Below, piece by piece: positions 29,415-38,703 of a DNA stretch of 64,000 nt. The notes under the pieces are model-generated. The model was not told the origin of the DNA, made no database searches, and saw only the letters and a program-made list of their open reading frames with translations. How positions within the stretch are numbered: position 1 is the first letter of the stretch; the number at the start of each line of letters is the position of its first letter. This DNA is from Methylomonas aurea (GTDB taxonomy: Bacteria; Pseudomonadota; Gammaproteobacteria; Methylococcales; Methylomonadaceae), in NCBI RefSeq assembly GCF_024505045.1, contig NZ_JANIBM010000002.1, positions 186,001 to 250,000 of the forward strand. Reading direction: 5' to 3'. The position numbers were made by a program, and so were the translations under genes.

Positions 29415-29634
29415 AATGTATCCCTTTATGATGTTATTGAGGTTGAAATCCGTACGGGTCGATCGGTTGTTCAGACTGGCCAGATGGTAGGCACGGAATA
29501 TAACAATAATAAGACAATCCTGACTGTTGCTTAAGGATGGTGCCGAGCAACAAGGCCTCGATTCGAATTATAACCTCTAATTGAGTCGTTTTGTGCGGTT
29601 TTGGCTGTAACAGGGCGAATAATATGGGAATTTT

Positions 29635-29997
29635 ATGAATAAACCAATATTGTTGAATTATTTCCTCGAAAAGTTGAAAAATAACCAAACCATTGATTTT
29701 AAAGAGGCGATATCCGTGATTGCCGAGCATTACGATTATCGGCCAACCCGGTTCAGAAATGGCTTGGAACCCTGTCTGATAAACGAGGCCGGGCAGAATG
29801 AAGGCTCCTGCCGAATATTCGCATTTGCCAGGATACACAACCTGTCTGCGGAACAAACTTTAGCTTTGTTTGGCGACTATTACCGGAAAGACGTGCTTGG
29901 CAATCCGGACGGCAGCGACCATCAAAACATCCGCAATTTCATCCGCGACGGCTGGGCCGGCATTCAGTTCGACGGGGAAGCGTTGCAAGCCAAATAG
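29635..29997 (+). CDS. HopJ-family protein
   Basis: A 120-residue protein matching the HopJ type III effector family (PF08888) in length and in blocks such as DFKEAISVIAEHYDYRPTRF, NEGSCRIFAFARIHNLS and DVLGNPDGSDHQNIRNFIRDGW. Despite the family name, it is widespread in free-living aquatic gammaproteobacteria without type III secretion, where it is an uncharacterised cytoplasmic protein. No secretion genes of that type are near. It is followed three bases later by the flavoenzyme gene and may be cotranscribed with it. Confidence 0.82.
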   Translation: MNKPILLNYFLEKLKNNQTIDFKEAISVIAEHYDYRPTRFRNGLEPCLINEAGQNEGSCRIFAFARIHNLSAEQTLALFGDYYRKDVLGNPDGSDHQNIRNFIRDGWAGIQFDGEALQAK

Positions 29998-30000
29998 TCG

Positions 30001-31056
30001 ATGGTAGTCGATGTTCTAATCATCGGCCAAGGCCTTGCCGGCAGTCTGCTGGCTTGGGAGTTGGCTAGCAGAGGCTTGGCTGTGTCTGTGGTCGACAACG
30101 GGCAATGCAATGCGTCGCGGGTTGCGGCGGGCTTGGTCAATCCGGTCAGCGGTCGGCGACTGGTGTTGCAACTCAACATCGCCGAATTGTTGCCGTTAGC
30201 CAAGGCTCGCTACTGTCAATTGGCCCGTTTCTTCGGCAACGATTTTTTTGTCGAACTGCCGATGTGGAAAATTTTGTCCGGCCCGACGCAGATGCATCAA
30301 GCCGAACGCCGGCTGCGGCAAACCGAATATGCTGGATACTTGCAGGCGACCAGTGCCGGCGGCCCAGGGATATTGGCTCCGTTCGGTATACTGCGTCAGT
30401 TGCAGACCGGGTATGTTAAAACCGAATCCTTGCTGGATGCCATGCGGACTTGGTTGATCGCACGCGGCAGTTACCGGCAGGCTGAGTTCGACTACGCCGA
30501 TATTCAACTGGCGCCGGATTTGCGCTGGCGCGACCTCCAGCCCAGGCATATCGTATTCTGCGAAGGCCATTTGGCGCGCGCCAATCCCTGGTTCGGCCGC
30601 TTGCCGTTTCAGCCCGCGAAAGGGGTGATTCTGAGTTGTAGCAGTCAAACGCCATTGCCCAGCCAGATCTTGAATTACGGACATTGGTTGTTGCCGCTGA
30701 CCAACGATACCTTCAAAACCGGAGCAACCTTCGATCCGCTAAATTTGAATCCGGAGCCGGAGCCTGCCTCCGAAGTGGCCTTATTGGCAGATTTGCAGGC
30801 AGTTGTGCCGGAGATTGCCGGAATTCGGGTGATCCGCCACCAAGTAGGGATACGGCCGGCGACGCTGGACAAGGAGCCGCTGATAGGTCGGCATCCGCAG
30901 CATTCCTGTCTGCACATCTTCAACGGCTTCGGCGCCAAGGGCGGTTTGTTGATCCCCTGGTACGCGGAACGTTTCGCCGATTTTTTGCAGCAATGCTTAC
31001 CGTTGCCGCCGACTTGCGACATAAAACGATACTATGCCTCGCATTTCTCTGGTTGA
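30001..31056 (+). CDS. FAD-dependent oxidoreductase of the DAO family
   Basis: A 351-residue flavoprotein. The N-terminal dinucleotide motif VDVLIIGQGLAGSLLAWEL binds FAD; AAGLVNPVSGRR and the C-terminal GVRPATLDKEP-like block (VGIRPATLDKEPLIG) plus GFGAKGGLLIPWYAE are typical of D-amino-acid-oxidase-fold enzymes such as the oxidase half of MnmC. It overlaps the downstream YtqB/MnmM-like methyltransferase gene by 23 bases. Because MnmC fuses a DAO-type oxidase with a tRNA methyltransferase, this overlap suggests a tRNA wobble-uridine role, but that is inference; glycine oxidase or another amine oxidase remains possible. Confidence 0.78.
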   Translation: MVVDVLIIGQGLAGSLLAWELASRGLAVSVVDNGQCNASRVAAGLVNPVSGRRLVLQLNIAELLPLAKARYCQLARFFGNDFFVELPMWKILSGPTQMHQAERRLRQTEYAGYLQATSAGGPGILAPFGILRQLQTGYVKTESLLDAMRTWLIARGSYRQAEFDYADIQLAPDLRWRDLQPRHIVFCEGHLARANPWFGRLPFQPAKGVILSCSSQTPLPSQILNYGHWLLPLTNDTFKTGATFDPLNLNPEPEPASEVALLADLQAVVPEIAGIRVIRHQVGIRPATLDKEPLIGRHPQHSCLHIFNGFGAKGGLLIPWYAERFADFLQQCLPLPPTCDIKRYYASHFSG

Positions 31057-31618
31057 TGCAGCCAAAGTTGCCGTCAAAGCTCATTTGCGGCAGGGCGATA
31101 TCGCGATCGATGCCACGCTGGGCAATGGCTACGATACGCTGTTTTTGGCCGAAGCGGTCGGTCCCACCGGTCATGTTTTCGGTTTCGACGTACAGCGGCA
31201 GGCTTTGGCCAGTAGTTACCAAAAGTTGCTGGCTCGCGACTTGCAACGGCGGGTGACGTTGTTTTTGTCCAGTCACGCCGAACTGCTCGAGGTATTGCCC
31301 GAACGTGTTCTGGGCAAGGTGGCAGCGGTCATGTTCAACCTGGGTTATTTACCCGGCGGCGACAAAACTTTAATCACTCGGACGGATTCCACCCTGAAAG
31401 CATTGGCTGCTGCCTGCCGGTTGCTCGCCAAATCCGGAATCATTACGGTATTGGCCTATCCTGGCCATGCCGGCGGCGATGATGAAACCGAGCGGTTGGC
31501 GGAATGGATGCGTAGACTCGATCCGGATCAGTTCAAAACGGAGCTGGTGCTGAGCCGGGTCGACAAGCCCGGCGCCCCCCGGCTTTTTATTCTGCGCAAA
31601 CTGGCCGATCTGCTATGA
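31034..31618 (+). CDS. YtqB/MnmM-like SAM-dependent methyltransferase
   Basis: A 194-residue class I methyltransferase of the YtqB family (PF06962). Motif I is [20 protein letters not shown] (about residue 23), motif II VFGFDVQ, and the family-specific block [16 protein letters not shown] (about residue 96) is intact. YtqB of Bacillus subtilis, renamed MnmM, adds the final methyl group of mnm5s2U in tRNA. The gene starts inside the end of the DAO-type flavoenzyme gene, which makes a joint pathway plausible. It ends 35 bases before ppnP. Confidence 0.85.
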   Translation: MPRISLVDAAKVAVKAHLRQGDIAIDATLGNGYDTLFLAEAVGPTGHVFGFDVQRQALASSYQKLLARDLQRRVTLFLSSHAELLEVLPERVLGKVAAVMFNLGYLPGGDKTLITRTDSTLKALAAACRLLAKSGIITVLAYPGHAGGDDETERLAEWMRRLDPDQFKTELVLSRVDKPGAPRLFILRKLADLL

Positions 31619-31652
31619 TTGCGCTCCTTTTTTAACCAGTCAAAGCAGGAAA

Positions 31653-31967
31653 ATGTCAGAGTTCAATAACGTCACCATCGTCAAACATGCCAACGTATAC
31701 TTCGACGGCAAGGTCAATAGCCGTACCATTCGCTTTGCCGATGGTTCGACAAAAACCCTGGGTTTCATGCAGCCCGGCGAGTATACCTTTAATACCGCCG
31801 ACCCCGAGTTGATGGAGATACTGTCCGGCGAGTTGGACGTGAAATTGCCTGGAAGCGACGCTTGGCAAGCGGTGAAAGGTGGCGAATCGTTCAATGTACC
31901 GGGCAATGCCGCATTCACGATGAAAGTCAAAACCGCCAGCGACTATTGCTGTTCGTTTTTGAAATAA
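31653..31967 (+). CDS. ppnP: Pyrimidine/purine nucleoside phosphorylase PpnP
   Basis: A 104-residue single-domain cupin of the YaiE/PpnP (DUF1255) family. Recognisable are [42 protein letters not shown] and the closing [13 protein letters not shown]. PpnP phosphorolyses a broad range of nucleosides to base and ribose-1-phosphate. A good ribosome site (GCAGGAAA) precedes the ATG. The gene is full length and sits between the methyltransferase and an NYN-domain gene. Confidence 0.93.
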   Translation: MSEFNNVTIVKHANVYFDGKVNSRTIRFADGSTKTLGFMQPGEYTFNTADPELMEILSGELDVKLPGSDAWQAVKGGESFNVPGNAAFTMKVKTASDYCCSFLK

Positions 31968-31971
31968 GCCG

Positions 31972-32445
31972 ATGGAGCGGGTGGCGATTTTTGCCGACGT
32001 GCAAAATATCTATTACACGACGCGAGAGCGCTACCAAAAACATTTCGACTACACCGCTTTTTGGCGCCATGCCACTGCCAACAGACAGGTAGTGGCGGCT
32101 TTCGCCTATGCGATAGATCGCGGCGACAGCAAGCAGCAAGGTTTTCAGAATATTCTGAAAACGATTGGTTTCACGGTAAAGTTGAAGCCCTACATCCAGC
32201 GCCGCGACGGCAGCGCCAAAGGCGATTGGGATGTTGGCATTACCATAGACGTGCTGGATGTTGTGCGCCAGGTAGATAGAGTGGTGTTGGTATCCGGCGA
32301 CGGCGATTTCGCCATTTTGCTACGGAAAGTGAAACAGGACTTCGGCGTGGCCTGCGATGTATATGGTGTGCGCAGCCTGACAGCGCCGACTTTGATCGAT
32401 GCTGCCGACAATTTTGTCGCAATCGCCGAGGCGCTTTTGCTCTAG
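31972..32445 (+). CDS. NYN-domain (LabA/DUF88) putative ribonuclease
   Basis: A 157-residue protein consisting of one NYN PIN-like domain. The acidic catalytic residues are visible in VAIFADVQNIYY (Asp near residue 8), KGDWDVGITIDVL (Asp pair near 85) and VVLVSGDGDFAILL (Asp pair near 107). The NYN fold is found in endoribonucleases and in LabA-like regulators; specific substrate is unknown. It begins four bases after the ppnP stop, so cotranscription is likely. Confidence 0.85.
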   Translation: MERVAIFADVQNIYYTTRERYQKHFDYTAFWRHATANRQVVAAFAYAIDRGDSKQQGFQNILKTIGFTVKLKPYIQRRDGSAKGDWDVGITIDVLDVVRQVDRVVLVSGDGDFAILLRKVKQDFGVACDVYGVRSLTAPTLIDAADNFVAIAEALLL

Positions 32446-32465
32446 ATTCTTGTATAGGCCGGCGC

Positions 32466-33008
32466 TTATTTCTGTTCGTTGCCTTCTTCGACCAATTCCT
32501 TGCCTTTCTCGGCCGAGGAACTGGGATCTTTGTTATTTTTGCCCGTCCGCTGCGCCAGCGGATCGGGCTCGTCTCCAAACAGGCCGGTAATTTTTTCCCA
32601 CATCGAGCGGTCCAAATCGCGTTTCGGTACGTCGACGCTGGTTTCGGTGGATTCCTTGACCACCGGCAACGAACTGGGCCGGAAATCGCCCTGTACGCCG
32701 ATCAAGTTGTCGCCTTCGAAAAATAACGAGATCCGTTTTTGCATCCGGCTGTCGCCACCGGGCTGTTCCGAATAAAGATAATCCCAGCGCTTTTCGTGAA
32801 AGGCATCGGTCAGCATTGGCGAACCCATAATGTACAGCACTTGGCGTTTGGTCATGTTCGGTCTGAGCTGGTTCACCATGCTTTGGTCGATGATATTGCC
32901 TTGCTCGATGTCCAATGTGTAAACGCCCGGCAGATTATTCAGGATAGTGCTGCAGCCGCATAAGCCCAATCCGGTGGCAGCCGCGAGCAGAAAAGACGAT
33001 TTTTTCAT
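32466..33008 (-). CDS. bamE: Outer membrane assembly lipoprotein BamE
   Basis: About 180 residues from ATG 33008. A lipoprotein signal ([20 protein letters not shown]) with lipobox LCGC leads into the SmpA/OmlA domain: [31 protein letters not shown] and [11 protein letters not shown] are the conserved BamE blocks. A charged, low-complexity tail of about 65 residues follows, longer than in E. coli BamE. It stabilises the BAM complex that inserts outer-membrane proteins. It is divergent from fur, an arrangement common in gammaproteobacteria. Confidence 0.93.
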   Translation of the reverse strand: MKKSSFLLAAATGLGLCGCSTILNNLPGVYTLDIEQGNIIDQSMVNQLRPNMTKRQVLYIMGSPMLTDAFHEKRWDYLYSEQPGGDSRMQKRISLFFEGDNLIGVQGDFRPSSLPVVKESTETSVDVPKRDLDRSMWEKITGLFGDEPDPLAQRTGKNNKDPSSSAEKGKELVEEGNEQK

Positions 33009-33122
33009 GACGATTGTTGGAGGTCCTGCGACAAACGGACGAGCATTATCCCACAATTCTGCCTGCGGCTCGGCGCAAAAAACGATACAATGGCCCGATG
33101 GTCGGATTTAAGGGGAATGGTG

Positions 33123-33539
33123 ATGGAAACTCAGGATTTGCGTAACGCTGGCTTAAAAGTCACTTTGCCCAGGGTCAAAATCTTGGAGATTCTGGAAAAA
33201 CAACAGGACGACAGGCACCTGTCTGCGGAAAAGGTCTACAAAATCCTGTTGGCCGAAGGCGAGGAAATCGGCTTGGCGACCGTGTACCGTGTTCTGACCC
33301 AATTCGAAGCTGCAGGTCTGGTCAATCGCCACCACTTCGAAGGCGGTAACTCGATTTTCGAGCTGAACAGCGGTGGCCATCACGACCACGTGGTATGCAT
33401 GAAGTGCGGCAGGGTGGACGAATTCACCGACGAAATCATCGAAAAGCGCCAAGCGGAAATCGCCAACCGGTTGGGTTACACCTTGACCGATCACAGCTTG
33501 TATCTATACGGCTACTGCGCCGCCTGTAAAAGTCCCTAA
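33123..33539 (+). CDS. fur: Ferric uptake regulator Fur
   Basis: A 138-residue Fur protein. The winged-helix region includes LKVTLPRVKILEIL and EEIGLATVYRVLTQFEAAGLV; the metal-binding region has HHDHVVCMKCGRVDEF and the closing YGYCAACKSP with its Cys pair. ATG 33123 is preferred over the in-frame upstream starts (33090 and 33117) because AAGGGG lies eight bases before it. With iron bound it represses iron-uptake genes; a TonB receptor gene lies 3 kb downstream, but I see no clear Fur box in front of it. Confidence 0.95.
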   Translation: METQDLRNAGLKVTLPRVKILEILEKQQDDRHLSAEKVYKILLAEGEEIGLATVYRVLTQFEAAGLVNRHHFEGGNSIFELNSGGHHDHVVCMKCGRVDEFTDEIIEKRQAEIANRLGYTLTDHSLYLYGYCAACKSP

Positions 33540-33548
33540 ATCTCCAGC

Positions 33549-34796
33549 ATGTTCAAACCTCTCATCCTGTATATCGGGTTGCGCTATACCCGTGCCAAAA
33601 AGCGCACCCAATTCATATCTTTTATCACACTAACTTCAGTGCTGGGGATTGCCCTTGGCGTTACCGCCTTAATCACCGTGTTATCGGTCATGAACGGTTT
33701 CGAGGCCGAACTTCGAGAGCGGATTTTGGGCATGACAGCGCACAGTACCGTGACCGGCCGCTACGGCCAGTTGGACGACTGGCGGGCGTTGGAACAACGC
33801 ACTCGAGAGATGTCGCACGTGCTGGGCGGGGCGCCCTTCATCCACGGCCAGGTCATGATCAATGCCGATCGCCAGGTCAGCGGCACGCTGTTGCAGGGTA
33901 TCCTGCCGGAGCAGGAAGCGAAAGTCTCGGAAGTCGCGGAAAAAATGGTATTCGGTAGTCTCAACGATCTGGTACCGGGCGAGTTTGGCATCGTGTTGGG
34001 TGCTGAATTGGCCAGTTATCTGGGGGTGATGATCGGCGATAAGGTCACGATCATCACCCCGCAAATCAACTCCACGCCGGCCGGCATCTTGCCCCGCATG
34101 AAACGCTTTACCGTGGTGGGTGTGTTTAAGGTAGGTATGTACGAATACGATCGCAACATGGCGCTGATGCACCTCGACGATGCCGCTAAGCTGTTCCGTC
34201 TGGAGCAGGCGGTATCCGGCTTGCGGCTTAAACTGGACGACTTGTTCAATGCGCCGATGATCACGCAAAGCCTGGCCGACGCCTTGGGCGATGATTACCG
34301 CGTCAGCGACTGGACCAAAGCCCACAGCAATTTCTTCCGCGCAGTTCAAACCGAAAAACGGGCGATGTTCATCATTTTGTTGCTGATCGTCGCCGTGGCG
34401 GCGTTCAATATCGTCTCGACGCTGGTGATGGTGGTTACCGACAAACGCGGCGACATCGCGATCCTGAAAACCCAGGGGCTGACTAACGGTTCGGTGATGG
34501 GTATTTTCATCGTTTTGGGCTGTATCATCGGTAGCATCGGTACCTTATTGGGTACAGTTGGTGGGGTGTTGTTGGCGCTGAATGTGGAAACCATCGTTCC
34601 GGCCATCGAAAAGGCTTTTGGCGTACAGTTCATGTCTGCCGACGTCTATTACATCAGCGAAGTGCCGTCCAAATTGATTTGGAACGACGTCTACTGGATT
34701 GCCGGCGTGGCTTTCCTGTTGTCTCTGTTGGCTACGCTGTATCCTGCTTGGCAAGCGGCAAGAGTCAATCCGGCCGAGGTGCTGCGCTATGAATAA
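33549..34796 (+). CDS. lolC: Lipoprotein-releasing ABC permease LolC/LolE family
   Basis: A 415-residue protein with the LolC/E layout: cytoplasmic start FIGLRYTRAKKRTQFISFI-like (here LRYTRAKKRTQFISFITLTS), first transmembrane helix at about 25-47, a large periplasmic MacB-like domain (50-265), and three C-terminal FtsX helices (VAVAAFNIVSTLVMVVTDK, the GIF motif region and the last helix before [18 protein letters not shown]). It extracts mature lipoproteins from the inner membrane for LolA. lolD overlaps its 3' end by eight bases. No second permease gene follows. Confidence 0.92.
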   Translation: MFKPLILYIGLRYTRAKKRTQFISFITLTSVLGIALGVTALITVLSVMNGFEAELRERILGMTAHSTVTGRYGQLDDWRALEQRTREMSHVLGGAPFIHGQVMINADRQVSGTLLQGILPEQEAKVSEVAEKMVFGSLNDLVPGEFGIVLGAELASYLGVMIGDKVTIITPQINSTPAGILPRMKRFTVVGVFKVGMYEYDRNMALMHLDDAAKLFRLEQAVSGLRLKLDDLFNAPMITQSLADALGDDYRVSDWTKAHSNFFRAVQTEKRAMFIILLLIVAVAAFNIVSTLVMVVTDKRGDIAILKTQGLTNGSVMGIFIVLGCIIGSIGTLLGTVGGVLLALNVETIVPAIEKAFGVQFMSADVYYISEVPSKLIWNDVYWIAGVAFLLSLLATLYPAWQAARVNPAEVLRYE

Positions 34797-35487
34797 TCCC
34801 GTCGTGCTGCAATGCCAACGGCTGACCAAGCGTTACGAACAAGGCGATTTGAATGTCGAAGTTTTGAAAGGCGTCGATTTAACAATTCACGCCGGTCAGC
34901 GCGTCGCCATCATGGGCGCTTCCGGCTCAGGCAAAAGTACCTTGTTGCACCTCTTGGGAGGTCTGGATAAGCCCAGTTCCGGTACGGTGCTGTTGGACGG
35001 GGCGGATTTAAACCAAATTGGGGCCGCAAAATTAAGCCAATTGCGTAATCGTTCGCTCGGCTTCATTTACCAGTTCCATCATTTGCTCGGCGAATTCACG
35101 ATCCTGGAAAACGTGGCGATGCCACTATTGATCGGTAACCAGTCGGTTAAATCCGCGCAACAACAAGCTGCCGAATTACTGAAACGGGTCGGTTTGGGTC
35201 ACAGAATGCAGCATAAACCCGGCGAACTGTCTGGCGGCGAGCGCCAGCGCGCCGCAGTGGCTCGTGCTTTGATCAACAAACCCAAATGCGTTCTGGCCGA
35301 CGAACCGACCGGCAACCTGGACAGTAAAACCGCCGAGCAGATTTACCAACTGATGCTGGAGTTGAATCGGGAGTTACAGGTCAGTTTTCTGGTGGTTACC
35401 CACGATCCTGACTTGGCGGCGCGGATGGATCATGTGTTGTATATGGAGGATGGGATGATTGTGCCGGAAAGGATTCATCACAGTTAA
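34789..35487 (+). CDS. lolD: Lipoprotein-releasing ATPase LolD
   Basis: A 232-residue ATPase from ATG 34789 ([19 protein letters not shown]). Walker A is [11 protein letters not shown], signature [15 protein letters not shown], Walker [13 protein letters not shown], and the switch His lies in VVTHD. The LolD-specific block [24 protein letters not shown] is intact. The open frame extends upstream to 34699 inside lolC, but that part lacks ATPase character. It powers lipoprotein release by the LolC/E-type permease encoded just before it. Confidence 0.95.
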   Translation: MNNPVVLQCQRLTKRYEQGDLNVEVLKGVDLTIHAGQRVAIMGASGSGKSTLLHLLGGLDKPSSGTVLLDGADLNQIGAAKLSQLRNRSLGFIYQFHHLLGEFTILENVAMPLLIGNQSVKSAQQQAAELLKRVGLGHRMQHKPGELSGGERQRAAVARALINKPKCVLADEPTGNLDSKTAEQIYQLMLELNRELQVSFLVVTHDPDLAARMDHVLYMEDGMIVPERIHHS

Positions 35488-36677
35488 TCGGCGCTTTTTC
35501 CTTCGCTGATTCGGGATGCCCTTAATTCCTCAGATCGCCAAGGCTCGCTGCGATAAGGCTTTGTTGGTAGCGTCCGATGCGGCTGGCAAGCCCGGTTGCG
35601 ACCGGTACCGGAATTTACGGACACCGTCTGGCGTCCGTGCGACTACCCGCTTGCCAAGCGGCGAGATGCCCTGATTGCAGAATGGCAGGTTCGGAAAGCT
35701 GCGGCTAAGTCAGGTATTGGCCTTGGTCCGGCTTTTGCGGGGCGCCGCTGCCAGTCATCTGTTAGGGGTTTTACAGCGATAAGCAACAAACTAAAGCGAA
35801 GTGGCGCCGGCCATCGGACGGCGTTATCGGCTACGGCGAATTTACCGGACTTGCTTTTAGCGATGTCTTCGCGACCCCGCGCCGAAAAAAATTCAGCTTC
35901 CCAGAACAGCGCGGCGCCCCTCGACTGTCGCCTTGGCCTGCCATCGCACGAATACATACTGAGCCATCCCCACACTTACCCTTGGTTTCAAGTTCAAGCC
36001 GGGACCATCTGGTTAAGCGTGTGTCCAAGGCTGAGCGCAACGTCTTGGTATGGCAAATTTCGGTATCGAAGTTTCAGCTATCACGTGTGGCGAATCTTTC
36101 ACTCCAGAGTCTTAGAATGGTGCGACGCAGGCATCGGTGTTTCGAGCAGAAAACCGAGCAAAGACCCGCTCTGCCGAGAAAGTGAAAGGCTGGTTTCATT
36201 GCCCACGAGAATCAAAAACCGGCGGCGACTGAGAGTGATCGAGGCGGGCTGCCAGCTTAGAGGCTGTGGGCACTAAGGGCTGAACTTCCCGTTGGTTGGC
36301 TCGCCACGCAGGCTCGTAACCGGGTAACGCGCTGCCGTCATCCAATCTCTGGTTCTGCACCGCCGAGTACAGTGGCATTGAATCGATCGCCTGGTTGAAA
36401 TATACCGTTGAAAAACGCCCCACTTGCCATCAGTCAGTGTCATCGACGAGTGGTTGCCGCTCTGTGCCGTTGACCCTACCGAGTTGCTGAGGACCTGGCG
36501 AAAAGGTGCTTACTTCCAAGAAAGGGGCATAGAAGCCGTTAGAAGAACTGTGACATGTTCGCATTCCGTCGCGCGTTCGGAATCGATATTTGTACGATTT
36601 ACGCTAGACTGGTCGTATCCAGATCAAGCCCGCTTTTCGGCGGCCCAGGCACCAGGGCACCGGTAACAACCGATTTT
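35488..36677. other. Long intergenic stretch with no convincing gene
   Basis: About 1.19 kb between lolD and the TonB receptor gene. Open frames are present (35596-36276 plus, 226 codons; 36196-36423 minus; 36424-36666 plus) but their products match no family I recognise and have irregular, Arg/Ser/Cys-rich composition. Codon use differs from the neighbours. I see no transposase, tRNA or clear terminator. It may be decayed sequence, a repetitive element or a region with a noncoding RNA; the promoter for the downstream receptor module must lie near its right end. Confidence 0.5.
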
Positions 36678-38690
36678 ATGCAAAGACTGAATTTACACAC
36701 TCTCTCGATCGCGTTGGCGTTTAGTTGCTGTCGCACTGTTGCCGCCCATCAGGCCGCGGGCGATATCGAACTATTGAAAAAGATGTCGCTCGAGGACATT
36801 TTGAATGTAGAAGTGGTATCGAAGAAAACCGAAAGCCAATATTCGGCAGCCGGCATCGTTAGCATTGTCACCCGCGACGACATCGAACGCTACGGCGCCA
36901 ATACCCTGGCCGACGTACTGAACCGGGTCACCAGCGTTTACATGCTCAGCACCTACATTTGGTCCAACAGTACCGCGGCGGTGCGCGGCGACGCGCTGAC
37001 CCACGTCAACAACCATACCCTGGTGCTGGTCAACGGCCGGCCGTTTCGCGACAGCGCGTACGGCGGCTTGAACGAGACCATGTTCCGCGACTTTCCAATC
37101 CACCATATCGAACAAATCGAAGTCGTGCGCGGCTCCGGTTCGGTCTTGTACGGCAGCAATGCCTTTACCGGCGTGATCAATATCGTCACCAAAAAGAAAC
37201 AGGACAACAGGCTTACCGTGCGCGGCCGCTACGGCAGCTACAATACCGGCCAGGCCGAAACCGAGTTCGGCTGGAACAACGGCGACGCGGCGATCAGCGG
37301 CGCGGTGAGATATCGGGCCAGCGACGGCTGGACGGCGTCGGCGGTCGATGAAACCCGGCAAAACGTCAATTTCCGCAACGACGACGGCGATGTCAGCGCC
37401 AGCATCTGGGGCGGCTGGAAAGAATTCGATTTCAATTTGTACATCGTCAACAGCCAGAAACAGCATTGGGGAGCGGTGCCGATCGGCTTCGGCCAACAAG
37501 TCGAGAACAACCGCCTGTTTTTCGATGCCGGTTATAACCACCAAATCAATGATTTTTGGCGTAGCAAATGGAATCTGACACTGAACAAGTTCTCGCAAAA
37601 CTACAATCTTCCGGTTTCCGGTGTGCCCTACATGACCGATTTGTGGGAAAACAACCTGTTGCTGGAACAAAGCCATTTTTTATCGTTTTTCGACGACAAA
37701 TTGAATCTGTTGTTCGGCGGATTGGTGGAGTGGCAACAGGGGCAGGTGACTCAGGTGTCACAGCCGAATACGCTGGCCCCTTACGAGCAGTTGAAGTCGA
37801 GTATCTATGCCAATGTTGGCTATGCCTTGCTGGATAATCTGAAACTGAATCTGGGCGGGCAGTGGCACCGCTTCGACCATCTGAAAGCGGCGCCGAGCGG
37901 CGTCGCGGAAAGCGACAGCGCAATCGACGGCCTGGTCGGGCGCGCCGGCCTGGTTTACGAAATGACGGCCAACTGGGGCGCCAAGTTGTTATTCGCCCAG
38001 GCTTATCGGGCGCCGAGTGCCGGCGAACTGGGCGCCAATTCGGCGGTAGTACTGGGAAACCGTAGCGTAGAGCCGGAAAAAGTCGAAACGGCAGACGCCC
38101 AGGTTTTTTATCACGATGCCGATTACCAAGTATCGTTGACTGCGTTCGAAAGTCGGGTCACCAACTTGATCGTGCGCAGTCCGATCCCGAACACGGTGCC
38201 GACCCGGTTGCTATACGTCAACGGTGGCAGCGCCACCTTCGAAGGCCTGGAGCTGGAAACCGAGGCCAAACTGTTGCCCGGCTTGTCCTGGAAAGGTTCT
38301 TACACTTTTCAAACCAATCGCGACGAAAACCAACGGAACAACAAGACCTTATTGCCCAATCACATGGCGAAATTGGGCTTGAGTTACGAGTTCAGCCCCA
38401 GTCTGCAAATCGGTGCGTTCGACACCTATTTCAGCGCCGCCAAAACCGCGCCGAATGCGCTTTTGGTTAATCCGCCTGCCGGCGGCTACCACAACGTCAG
38501 CGTCAACGCCAATTACAAATTGAACAATTGGTTGGGCGTTGCCAAGAACAAGCACATGACCTTTACCTTGTATCTGGATAATTTGCTCGACGAGAATTTT
38601 TATTATCCGGAGTTCAACCGTAAAAACATCAACACCATTCCGGCTGCTCCGGGCCGCATGCTGTTTGGCGAAATCGCACTCGAATTCTAA
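36678..38690 (+). CDS. TonB-dependent outer-membrane receptor
   Basis: A 670-residue receptor from ATG 36678, with a signal peptide (MQRLNLHTLSIALAFSCCRT, cut near VAAHQ). The plug domain begins MSLEDILNVEVVSKKTES (about residue 38), with DDIERYGANTLADVLNRV and VEVVRGSGSVLYGSNAFTGVINIVT. The 22-strand barrel follows and ends in the typical aromatic FGEIALEF. An in-frame extension to 36555 lacks a signal sequence. The ligand is not readable; the plug resembles receptors paired with YfiR-type proteins more than classical siderophore receptors. It is followed 13 bases later by a YfiR-like gene and then a GGDEF-EAL gene. Confidence 0.9.
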   Translation: MQRLNLHTLSIALAFSCCRTVAAHQAAGDIELLKKMSLEDILNVEVVSKKTESQYSAAGIVSIVTRDDIERYGANTLADVLNRVTSVYMLSTYIWSNSTAAVRGDALTHVNNHTLVLVNGRPFRDSAYGGLNETMFRDFPIHHIEQIEVVRGSGSVLYGSNAFTGVINIVTKKKQDNRLTVRGRYGSYNTGQAETEFGWNNGDAAISGAVRYRASDGWTASAVDETRQNVNFRNDDGDVSASIWGGWKEFDFNLYIVNSQKQHWGAVPIGFGQQVENNRLFFDAGYNHQINDFWRSKWNLTLNKFSQNYNLPVSGVPYMTDLWENNLLLEQSHFLSFFDDKLNLLFGGLVEWQQGQVTQVSQPNTLAPYEQLKSSIYANVGYALLDNLKLNLGGQWHRFDHLKAAPSGVAESDSAIDGLVGRAGLVYEMTANWGAKLLFAQAYRAPSAGELGANSAVVLGNRSVEPEKVETADAQVFYHDADYQVSLTAFESRVTNLIVRSPIPNTVPTRLLYVNGGSATFEGLELETEAKLLPGLSWKGSYTFQTNRDENQRNNKTLLPNHMAKLGLSYEFSPSLQIGAFDTYFSAAKTAPNALLVNPPAGGYHNVSVNANYKLNNWLGVAKNKHMTFTLYLDNLLDENFYYPEFNRKNINTIPAAPGRMLFGEIALEF

Positions 38691-38703
38691 GGTTGTGTCC
38701 GCA

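Noticed and set aside
29635-29997. Type III secretion effector
   Set aside because: HopJ-family name only; no secretion apparatus genes nearby and the family is common in free-living bacteria.
35596-36276. 226-codon open frame in the large gap
   Set aside because: No recognisable family, irregular composition, no ribosome site; kept only as part of the gene-free region.
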